Positions 12,932 to 64,000 of a DNA stretch of 64,000 nt are shown piece after piece. The stretch is from Acanthacorydalis orientalis. Lineage: Eukaryota > Arthropoda > Insecta > Megaloptera > Corydalidae. A program made the translations under genes and the position numbers. The notes beneath the pieces are model-generated. The model saw only the letters and a program-made list of their open reading frames with translations. It was not told the origin of the DNA and searched no databases. Position 1 is the stretch's first letter; the number at the start of each line of letters is the position of its first letter. Location: the NCBI GenBank assembly GCA_034766995.1, contig CM068316.1:15602071-15666070 (forward strand), in the 5' to 3' direction.

Positions 12932-15900
12932 ATGGAGGGAAATGAGAAAATGATATTAAAAAATTCACTGTCAGATGAGATAACACTTATAACAAATGAA
13001 GTCCTTGTAAATACTCCTAATCCTTCCTCTAGTAATAGTATATATTCATGCCGACCTTCTTATATACCAACTCCTAAGTTGTCTGAACGAAAAAGAGCTT
13101 TGTTTCCAAATTTTTGTATTCATGAGAATTCAAATTGTACAAATGATTCTGAAGATATAGGTCATATGAGCCCTTTAGAATATAGTTCAGAAAATAGTTC
13201 ATGTAATATAGATCTTTTGTCTCAAAAAGATAATTTAGAACAATCTAAAATGAAAAATTCTGTTACATTTAATGTACCTGAGTCAGTTGTAAAAGATAGT
13301 TCCATTATTTTATCTCCAGTTAGTATTAATAATAAAGACATTGTTTCTATTTCTGAATTAGATCATTTGAGTGATGATATACATTTTAATGAAAATAAGG
13401 AAAATCAATGTGATAATTTTGGAAAAGAAGTAAATATAAATGAAGAGAGTTCTTATCTTAGTCCGGGTAAATTAAATTTCAAAGGAGCTTTTACACGTCT
13501 TAAGAGTATTAATTTTTCACATCAAAATAAATCATTGGTTGCTATTGAATGTATAGATAATTCTAATATATACTTTGACGAAAATGATTCAGATCACACA
13601 ACTTGCAGTCAGAACAGTAATTTACAAAATATCGACAATTTAAAAAATTTGCCTGATAATTATAATGTTATTATTCCAGAAACACCAGTTAAAAATTGTT
13701 CACCTCGAACTCCATATGAAACATTAAATTCTGAATTAGATTTACCCCGACTTAATAATAGAAAATCATTATTGGGAATATTTAACACTATTGCTTCATT
13801 AGATCAGAGTGAATGTTTAAATGATAAATATATAGATATTTTTAATAAAAATGGCAAAAATACAGAAGCAGAGGATGTAAGTAGTACTCCTCCTACTGTC
13901 TTCCATTGTGAAAATTTGAATTTTGAGTCAGAACCTACACTTAAACGTAAATTATCTGTGACTTTGTTGCCTATATCACCTGTGCGATATTATTCTGAAT
14001 CAAAATTATCAAAATTAGACTTTGAAAGTCTTAAATTAAAAAATTCCAAAGCTAGAATGTCTCTTTTTTCTGTCACAGCTAGTGAACATATTGAAAATGA
14101 ATCTAATCATGCGATAAATGAGAAAAATAATAATCGTAAGAGTCTTTCTCCTAAAAGTTTTTATTCTATTAATTCTCATTCAGAAAATAAAACTGATTTA
14201 GAAATAAAAAATAATAGTTCTATTATTGAGTATGGTAAATCTCAAAATTATTTAAACAATTCTTTATTAAATAAAAAACAAAATTCTTATGGTTCAATTG
14301 TGCATTTAACGAAAACTAATAGAAAAAGTAATCGAAATTCAGTTTTTTTATGTGGTCGAAAAAGTAAAACTAAATCTAATGGTACTATAAATGCAGGTGT
14401 ACGAACAGGCATAACAAAATCGAAATTGAAATTAAAAAATCAACATCCAAAGTTATCAAATAATTTTTCTACTCCAAAATTAGAAAAATTAAAACAAACA
14501 TTATGTTCAAAAAACAGTAACCCTAATTCGTGCCCAGACAAATCCAATCTTTTTGAAAATAGTAATCCTTTAGAAAGTACAAAGAATAGTGTGGATATTT
14601 CTGTGGATCAGTTATGTGAAATGGATAGTGTAATCAAAGAAATAAACAAGCCTGTGGAACCATCCACAGTTTTCAAACACATTATTGAAAATGAACATAA
14701 TTCAAATTTGAAACGACCCTTAAGCCCTGAAAATAGTGAAACTATGGATTTGGAAAACAAGGATAATATTGAAAGACCAAGAAAGTTTTTCAAGAGTAAA
14801 CAGTCTAGAAATCATACAGTACTTTTAAATGGCCATTTAAATAAGAATATTAAATTGAAAATGAAAAATGGTAAAATGTGTATAGAGTCAATAAAGTGCA
14901 AAACAGTTCCGCAGAAAAAAAATTCAAATGAAGCCAATTTCACTCATTCAGATAATACAACTTTTAATAAAGATGTGCATGGAATTGATAAAAAAGTTTT
15001 CACAATTATAGAAAATTTACAAAAAACTGATGAAGATGTTACCGATTCAAAATTAAATACAGGAAGTGTAACATTGCTAGCTGATTACGTTATAAAAAAT
15101 GATAATTCTATTTTATTGCATCAAAATCCAGATATTGAAATGTTAACACATGAGGATGTGATGATGTCTCCTACTTCTATAATGTGTAATATGACATCAG
15201 GCTTAGCAATAAATAGTCCAAAACAGCCGAGTACTATCACAAAAAATGAAAATCTTGAATATAAATTAACTGCTTGTGTCAATAATGAAACTGTTAATGA
15301 TAATTCAGAATTGGTTAACAGCAATGAAAACAGTAATCAGGATTCGAGTAATTCGAAACTTTTTCCATTGTTTAACAAAGGTTTTATTCCAACGTTACCT
15401 GAAGAGAAAAAGGTGAAAAAAAATACAAGAAATTGGAAATCGTTAGGAGAAAAGCAATATCAGTTGGATGCTGGACAAAAACGTTGGGGACAAATTCAGT
15501 GTCCACAATGTGAACTTGTTTATCAACAAGGAGAGCCAGATGATGAGCGAGAACATTTTGAATATCATAATTTTGTTCATAACTTAAGATTTTTGGTGAG
15601 TGTTTTTTTAATGTGATTAGTTTGTCAGAGATTAAATTATTTTGTTGTGTTAAAAAGTAAATTTATTAACAATATTTATCATAACAAAATAAATACAATC
15701 ATTATAAATTTTGTTTTAGTATTACAAATGATATATTCATTAAATCTAAAGGTTTAAAATCAATGTTAAAGATTAAGAAACAATGTGTTAGTTATGGATT
15801 ATTTTTTCAGTAATTCAAAATAAATTTAATGTTATTTATTGAAGGTCTGACTTTAAAATTATAACTATATTATTTATCATTAGATATAATCTCGTGGATA

Positions 15901-16836
15901 ATTATGTGTTTTATATAAAAATGTTAGGAAAACAATTTTAAATTAAAGAAATCATATAAAGCAAGACGTAAAGAAAGTAAAATGACGCTTATATTTTGTG
16001 TAAGATTTTTTTTATTAAAAAAATACTACCTTGAAGAGAAATCAAAAATAATTTTATTTTAATAAAAAATATTTTCAGTCTTATTATAACTTGTATGTTT
16101 TTGAATATTTTCAGAAAAATATATATTTATTAAATAATATTTTATGATTTTAAAGTTGACTTTATTTAGAATGGAGAAAAGGTTAATGTGTTTACTTATA
16201 AGACAATATAAATTTTTTTCTACATTTTTTCTACAAAAAAAAATTTATTTTAGGGGTGGAAGAATGAAAAAATAGTGACATATGTTAGTAATACAGTAAG
16301 AATAATCGAAATTTCATGGAATGATTCAAAAGCTTGGTGGAAAAAAATTCGTGATATTTTAGAGGTTGTTGATAAAGATTTGGGATTCGATAAGAAAGGG
16401 ATAATAGATGTTGAAAATACTAAGGTTTTTTGATCATTTTACAACCACTATTTTAATTAAATTCAATTATTGTTAATATTTTTTTAATGTATTTTTTTAA
16501 TAGGTATATCTTTATATTGATAAAAAGCAAGTTATTGGATTTATCTCTGCTGTTTATTTGACTAAAGCGAACAAGATGATTTCGAACAAAAATTTGAATT
16601 GCTGTACCGAAGAGTATTTTCCTGTTAAGTGTGGTATTTCAAGACTGTGGGTACTTTCGAATTATCGTGGAAATGGAATCGGTACTATTCTTGTCGAAAC
16701 AGTGCGTAAGCATTTCCTATTAAATAAGTTTCTATCTATCAAAGAGATTGCATTTAGTATACCTAGTGAAATGGGTCACAAATTTGCAAAAAAATATACA
16801 CAAAGTGATAATTATTTAATATTTGCAGATGTTTAA
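12932..16836 (+). CDS. eco: Cohesin N-acetyltransferase ESCO1/2 (Eco1 family)
   Basis: Acetylates the cohesin subunit SMC3 to establish sister-chromatid cohesion in S phase (nucleus). Three coding exons, 12932-15595, 16254-16424 and 16504-16836, give 1055 residues. The first exon alone encodes 888 residues: a long low-complexity Asn/Ser/Lys-rich tail with many SP/TP sites, as in other animal ESCO proteins. A C2H2 zinc finger follows, with ligands Cys857, Cys860, His875 and His879 (QCPQCELVYQQGEPDDER then HFEYH). The GCN5-type acetyltransferase domain lies at the end: GISRLWVLSNYRGNGIG near 989-1005 with the acetyl-CoA loop RGNGIG, then the conserved FSIPSEMGHKFAKKYT block. The donor after exon 2 (AAG|GTTTTT) is weak but phase and homology support it. 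A 650-base intron precedes exon 2. Confidence 0.92.
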
Positions 16837-17735
16837 TATTAATTTTATGTATATTATCACATTAGTTAATTTAAAGAAAGGTGTAAAATATATTTATGTA
16901 TTAGTGTGTGTATATACACATACATTATATATAAACAAAATTTTGTAAATATAAGTGTGTATAAATATTTTCATAATTCATATTATATTATTCCTACATA
17001 TTGATTTTCAACTAGAGTGTTAAGTGCATAGTAGTAATAAAAAAATAGTATTGAATTTGCCCACTTGTTTATATGAAATAAGTGTAGAATCAGAAAAAAA
17101 TCAAAATTTTTGTTAATGAATTGTAGCCAGTAATTTAATGTTTTCATTTCAATGTATTTTAATATTATTTTGATTTCGTAAGGTATTATTTAAATTTATT
17201 TATTTGTTTTTTTTTTTTAAAAATTAATTTAGATTAATAGCTCTTAGTTTAATATCGTTATTGTTTTGTGTCGAGGTATTAAAAGTGAAGTCAGTGAGTT
17301 GAATCCAGCCAGGAATATTTGTTTAAAAATGGCATAATAAAATATTAGTTTGCATTAATATATTACTCAGAATAATTTTATTATGGAGTCCATTCATCAG
17401 TTCATGTAGTATGTTATTAAGAATTTTTTGTATTATGTTCATTAATATTTGTTTATTTTCTCTTCTAATTTGTTTCTAGTTATAATTATTATTTGTATAT
17501 TCATTAATTCAGTTATTTCAGTTGTTAATTTATTTAAAACTTGAATTAAATGATTAATGGTATTCGAAGTATTAAAAATAAAATATTAGTACAATTTATA
17601 CACTCTATGTAAATGGTGACTAATTTATTAAAATGTGAAAAAAATTTTCTTATACATATTAAGAACTTCAAAATATTTGGATATTTTGTTATGTTCAATA
17701 TTTCTAACAATTTTAATTTAATTAATTTTTTTTAA

Positions 17736-17790
<55 letters not shown>

Positions 17791-19222
17791 GTGTGTGTAT
17801 GTTTGTACAAGAAAGTAATTAAGATGTTTATTTATTTTATCAAGGATACTAATATGTATAAGTTGTTAAAGTGTGTTAGTACAAAAATATTTAAGTGAAT
17901 TTATTAAAAATATATATAATATCTATGCATTAAATTTACTTGGTAACATTTTTGTTTGAATATATTTATGAACATTTATTATTTGATTGTTTTACTAGGA
18001 TTACTTCATTCGGATTTTAGATTTAGTTTTGAAAGATTAATGAGTGGACTTCATGAATTTAGTTTGATAAAATTTCATAATAGTTTTGCTTTAATATTAT
18101 CAATAGCGTTGTTATATTAATATTTAATTTATTCTCCTTATAATAGACCAAAGTAACTTCTCATAAAGTAAGTTTGGAAATATATTTTTTGATCTTTTGA
18201 CATATTTTTTTTCTAATTGCATTATTAATTTGTCATATTTGTTATTTTCATTATTTAATTGTGTATTTTTGGTACATGAATAACTGTTTAATGAAAATTG
18301 AATTGTAAATAAAGTTTTTTGCATTTCAATTTACCCCATGTAATACTTTTTATCTTTAAAAATCTGTTGAATTAGTAATATCTTATTGTTTTTTCTTTTT
18401 TTTTATTGATATGATTTAGTCAGATGTTTTTTAAACTTTTTTATTTTACAGTAGATACTTGATGTGAGATGTTATATTTCATTGAAAATTGTGTGCATAA
18501 TTTATTTATAGTGTTTTTGCTTGAAAAAAAAAACAGTTCAAATAGAAGTATATGTACTATTAAGAATAAAAAAGTAATTAAATTGCAGAGTAACTAAAAA
18601 AATATGATTCAGTAATTTGATATCAAATTTACAATTCAACATTCAGTATTGAATAATTAGTCAGTTATAATTTTACTGAAAATATCTGTATATTTGTTGT
18701 TCACAAATAATGGAAAATAACTTGATAAGCTCTCTTAAGTTAACAAAGTACAAAATATTAACATGTCTGTTATATGTAACTATATATTTTTGTATGATGT
18801 TTGTATTTTTGTATGTGTATGAAGTAATTGAATAAATGATTTCTAACATATGTTGTTTTATTACATACAATTAAACCATAATTATACATTGGATTCATTT
18901 ATAGAAAGAAAAAAACATCTTAAGTAAATAAATTTTCAAATTCAAGGCGAGAATATGATTCTTATGTGAATTCATTTATTACTTTAATAAGGAACAAAAT
19001 TAAAAATTACAGTGATGTATAGTTTTATTTGCATTTGTTATTAATAGATGTCAGTATTTAGCTTTTCAATTTTTTTATCCGTATTAGTTGTCAAGTTTAA
19101 GATATAACCTGCAATTTTTACCGGAAAGTCTTAATTCTTTTATGATGTTTGTTTATAAAAAACAAGAAATTAGTGGATAATAAAGGAATTGTTTAAATTA
19201 AAATTAAGAAAATACTTTAAGA
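16837..19222. other. AT-rich intergenic region between ESCO and GPAA1
   Basis: About 2.4 kb without a supported gene. It holds the ESCO 3' UTR, a TA microsatellite at about 17742-17789, homopolymer T and A runs, and the GPAA1 promoter near 19080-19220. ORFs of 65-66 codons on the minus strand (18124-18324, 18673-18870) are AT-driven and have no family features. Confidence 0.6.
17742..17789. repeat. (TA)n microsatellite
   Basis: A TA run of about 24 units followed by a TG-rich tail. Confidence 0.95.
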
Positions 19223-20715
19223 ATGGGGTTGCTTACTGATCCAGGTGCTGGTCAGGGAAAACTAACTTTGTTGTTAGTGAAAAATCATGCAATTTTTTGC
19301 ACCTTACTTTATCTTGGAGGTGTTTTATGGTTTATTATTTTAGCACATGAACCATTAAATAACGGGACGTATTTTAGTGAAAACGCTTTATTGCCAGGTA
19401 AAAGCCAGAGAAGAAAATTAGAATTTGTAGTATTTTAGTCTTAATAATTACTTTTGTACTTTTTGTTCTTCATACTTTTTGGTCTGTTTAAATATATCTG
19501 TTATAGGTTTGGTCCATAATGAATATAATGAAGAAAAAACGTCGAAGGTTTATTATGAAGAACTTTTAGATGAGCAAAAAAAATACCAAGCTAGTATTCC
19601 TTATCCTTGGATTTTAGCTAAATTCCGACAAATTGGTTTGGATACGTATACACATAATTTTACATTGAATTATCCTTTGGGAAGGGGTCAGCTATATACT
19701 GGGAAAAATGTATATGGAGTTGTTAGAGCTCCGAGAGCTGCTAGCACAGAAGCTTTAATATTGACAGTTCCGTATAGAGGTCCGAATAGTGTTCATCCTC
19801 CTACCGCTCCTTCTGTAGCTTTAATGTTGAGTTTCGCCAGTTTTTGTAAAAGTAATATTTAAATTAATTTAATTTGTTAGTTTTGTTATTTATAATATAA
19901 AAAATTTAGGACAGAAATATTGGGCAAAAGATATAATATTTCTTATTACTGAGCATGAACAGTTAGGAATGCAAGCATGGTTGGAAGCATATCATGGAGT
20001 TGGTAATAAGAAAGAAGGAAGTTCTGATGTTCTTCAATCAGGAAATTTAATTGGTCGTGCTGGAGCCATTCAAGCTGCTATAGCTTTGGAATTACATAGT
20101 ACACAAATAGGTAAGTGCTAATTTTTTTTTATCTTCATATTATGATTGAAAGTTTTTTTTTTAGGATATATTGATGTGAAAATAGAAGGTTTAAATGGTC
20201 AGTTACCTAATTTGGATTTAGTTAATTTAGCATACCGACTATCTAGTAAAGAAGGAATACCACATACATTCAAACAAAGGTATTCAAGACCTGTAAAATT
20301 TCCTGGATTTAAAGAATGGATTTATTCTTTAGAAACATTAATGGCAATGATTACAACTCAAGCAACAGGGGTAAAATAAAATTGTAATTTATAAATAAAA
20401 ATGAGCATATTTCCTAAATTTTAATATCTTTTAGGTACCCACTGGAAATCATGGTTTATTTCATAGGTTTGGTATTGAAGCTATAACTTTAGAAGGTTTC
20501 CCAAAGACATCAAATAGATATTCTAGTCTTCATTCATGTGGACGACTTTTAGAAGTAATATTTCGAAGTTTAAATAATTTATTAGAGAGATTTCATCAAA
20601 GTTATTTTTTTTATTTGTTACCATCGTCTGAACGATTCATTTCTATTGGTAATTACATTTGGTGCATTATTTTAGTAGAAATAATGTTGTCATCTTGAAG
20701 TATGTTATATATATA

Positions 20716-20794
<79 letters not shown>

Positions 20795-21909
20795 GTAACA
20801 GTGAATTAATTTTATTAGTTTTAAATTCATTACATGTTTTAGTAATGAAATTATTTAAATAACAGGTTCATATATGGGGACTTTATGTGCATTTTCGGCA
20901 GCATTATTAATTAAAGCATTTGCATTATGGTTGAAAATTCAAGACAAACCATTAAGTAAACTTAAAAAGAAAATGGATAGTAAAAAAAATGTATTAGAGA
21001 AGGACAATTCCGAAGAAAAAAGAGATAAGGAAATTGAAAAAAAGGATGATAAGGAAATTAGTGAGAGTAAAGATCAAGTTAATGTGGAAAATTCTTCAAG
21101 TGAAACTGGTTCAGAAGTATCAACAAAAGATGTTGAGATTGTTAGACTTGGTTTAATTTTTTTAGTGGCTCATACAGCTGGAATTATAGTGATGAATTCG
21201 CCAAAATTCCTTACTCAATATGGATTAGATTATTATGGATTTAGTACAGAATTATCTATTTATTATGGCTGTGCTGCTCTTGCTATAAAAATGTTACCGA
21301 TTGGTTTTATACTTCATGTAAATAAATATGCAAGCGCAGTGACACTGAATATTATTGGACTCTTGGAAATGGCTACATTATTAACTGCAGTTGGAATGCA
21401 TAATTTTTCATTGGCATTTCTTACTGGTGTAATTTATATACCTGCAGTTTTATGGATATCTCCCAAAACAAAATGGTAAAAAAAATATTGTCTATATATT
21501 TTGTTCAGTTAAATATAAAACAATTTTTTATTAATCTTTTAAGGTCAAATATAAATGTAAAGCTAATAAAAATATATTCTTCCTAAATATGTGCATATTT
21601 TTCAGGTCTGTAAAGTCAACATTTCAACCAATAATATGGCTACTCTTGCATCCATTTGTTGTTTTAACAGTAATTGTTATTATATACACTTATTTTATGT
21701 TTCCCAATGAACCCATTTACAGTATGTTATCTCGAGGATTAAGTGCTACACAGCAAGCCTTTGTGTTCTCAATTGTAGATTCAATGGTTTATGGTAACTG
21801 GCTATTCAACGTAATTACAGCTATTTTTGTACCAAATTGGTTATGTTTTTGGTGTATATTGGTGTCAAAAACAAATGAAACAAACGAAAGTAAATCCAAA
21901 GAAGATTAG
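19223..21909 (+). CDS. GPAA1: GPI transamidase subunit GPAA1
   Basis: Subunit of the ER-membrane GPI transamidase, which attaches preassembled GPI anchors to proteins. Exons: 19223-19397, 19507-19851, 19910-20110, 20165-20370, 20435-20648, 20866-21475 and 21606-21909, giving 684 residues in frame. The N-terminus has a hydrophobic segment (about 22-42, [20 protein letters not shown]), then a large lumenal M28-peptidase-like domain with [24 protein letters not shown], the [26 protein letters not shown] stretch, and [13 protein letters not shown](I)TLEGF. Several membrane spans follow in the last third. A charged Lys/Glu/Ser-rich loop of about 65 residues lies between two spans (residues encoded near 20960-21130). 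The start ATG opens the conserved MGLLTDP-type N-terminus. Its 3' end is tail-to-tail with the transporter gene. Confidence 0.93.
20709..20797. repeat. TA/TG microsatellite in a GPAA1 intron
   Basis: TA repeat interrupted by several TATATG units, inside the intron 20649-20865. Confidence 0.95.
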
Positions 21910-23141
21910 TTCGTTTTATTTATCTAGTCATTGTATGGATACAGGAAACTGTTAATAGATCGTAGATTTACATTTGTCATTAACTTTTCATTGAAATTAT
22001 GTTTTTTTTTCGTCTAATGTTTTTATTATACACATTCCATGAATTTTGTTTTAATAAAATTTAAGTATATGAAATATTTATTTTTTATTCATTTGTTTTA
22101 GGAAATAAACCTTTTTATGCTCTTTAAATTAATTTCCAGTACTGTAAGTATTATTTTTCACTATTGTATTTATTTGTTACTATATTGATAATTTTAAAAT
22201 GTAATGTTAATTGAAACAAGTTTCTAAATTAAATATTAGATTCTTGTTAAATAGGTATGTATTTTACAAGAGGAAGTTTATAAATAATAGTAAAAATAAA
22301 ACTTTTATTTATACATTTATTTTTTTCTATCATGTAAAGACAATCACAAATCTTTTGGCGTTTTTTTTTGTTGTATTGATAATTTTTCGAAAATGAGAAA
22401 AACACTTTTATCTAGTTTTACATGTTAACAAATTTACTTACATTTTGTAACAAATATTTAAAATCTATAACAATTATACAGTTATTAATCTCTAAGTAAA
22501 CCAATTATTTAAACGAGCTCTAATTTGTTATAACAAATATATATATATATGTATATATATATGTATATGTATGTATACAAACAGGAAAATCGTACGACTG
22601 GACCAGCCAGTGTAAATTAGCATGTAAATAAATATATTTTAAATACGGACATTTAAATGTTGGAATTGTTGGACCCGATCTAAAGAAATCAAGTAATGTG
22701 AATGAAAAAGCATAGAGCCTGCTATACTTATAGACAGTAATGATTTAAGCAACATCAAACAGTGATTTTTTTAAATTTAACATTTATAACAATCGAAGAT
22801 TAAGTGGCCGTCTTAATCATCGATTTTATTTTTTTTTGTAATATTCTTAAACAAACAAAAAGTTATATGCTAGTTTTATTTCAGTTAAATAATATATCTA
22901 TCTTAAATGTTAAGTAATGTGTTTTCCTTTTAAATCAACACCCTTTAATTTTTATTGACATTTTTTTTGTTTGTTCAAAAATGAGTTTGACGAAATAAAA
23001 TTAACTGATAATTTGTCATTTGAAGATGTATGTGCTTTTATTGAAATATGAGTAGTTTAAGAAATAACCATGTTGATTTTCAAAAATATAATTTCAGAAA
23101 AGAACTATTGATTTCTTAAATTGAAGTGCATGTTTATATTT
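21910..23141. other. Convergent 3' region between GPAA1 (+) and the SLC6 transporter (-)
   Basis: About 1.2 kb with 3' UTR signals for both genes, a short TA/TATG repeat near 22541-22577 and one less AT-rich patch (22590-22720). No gene is recognised; the 61-codon ORF at 22211-22396 has no features. Confidence 0.6.
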
Positions 23142-63966
<40,825 letters not shown>

Positions 63967-64000
63967 GTATCAGCTTGTTTCTGTAATAGTCAAATTTATT

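Noticed and set aside
14608..15324. Minus-strand ORFs inside the large ESCO exon
   Set aside because: Antisense shadows of a clearly coding plus-strand exon.

Overview
The window is nuclear DNA from an insect. Genes carry short GT-AG introns, the base composition is strongly AT-rich, and long (TA)n microsatellites occur every few kilobases. DNA transposon remnants of the mariner, Tc1, IS630-like and hAT types sit mostly in introns. The proteins read as insect orthologues. A hymenopteran-like genome is my best guess, but the sequence alone does not fix the order. All splice models below were built by eye from splice sites, phase and family conservation.

Left part (about 0.8-21.9 kb): a dense block of eight housekeeping genes. 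In order these are proteasome beta5 (+), glucose-6-phosphate isomerase (+), ribosomal protein S7 (-), cytochrome c oxidase subunit 5B (+), exosome subunit MTR3/EXOSC6 (+), splicing factor SF3B5 (-), the cohesin acetyltransferase ESCO (+) and GPI transamidase subunit GPAA1 (+). RpS7/COX5B and SF3B5/ESCO are divergent pairs that could share promoters. EXOSC6/SF3B5 are convergent and only 72 bp apart. The genes serve unrelated basic functions (protein turnover, glycolysis, translation, respiration, RNA decay, splicing, cohesion, GPI anchoring) and share no pathway.

Right part (about 23.1-64 kb): one very large minus-strand gene for an SLC6 Na+/Cl- dependent monoamine transporter. I could follow 15 phase-compatible coding exons from the stop at 23142 to 48563, plus a plausible first coding exon at 63924-63966. 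Together they give a 671-residue protein. It resembles the vertebrate dopamine/noradrenaline and insect octopamine transporter type more than Drosophila DAT (from memory). Its introns hold nearly all mobile elements of the window: four mariner copies or remnants, three Tc1-like copies or fragments, one IS630/Tc1-like transposase remnant, two hAT elements and a 71-bp miniature mariner. I saw no retrotransposon, rRNA, tRNA or CRISPR.

Notable points are a cysteine-rich in-frame leader on the glucose-6-phosphate isomerase, the very remote first exon of the transporter, a compact hairpin in the transporter's last intron, an E2F-type palindrome before ESCO, an NRF1-like palindrome between RpS7 and COX5B, and four GC/CpG-rich islands inside the AT-rich transporter introns that no gene model explains.
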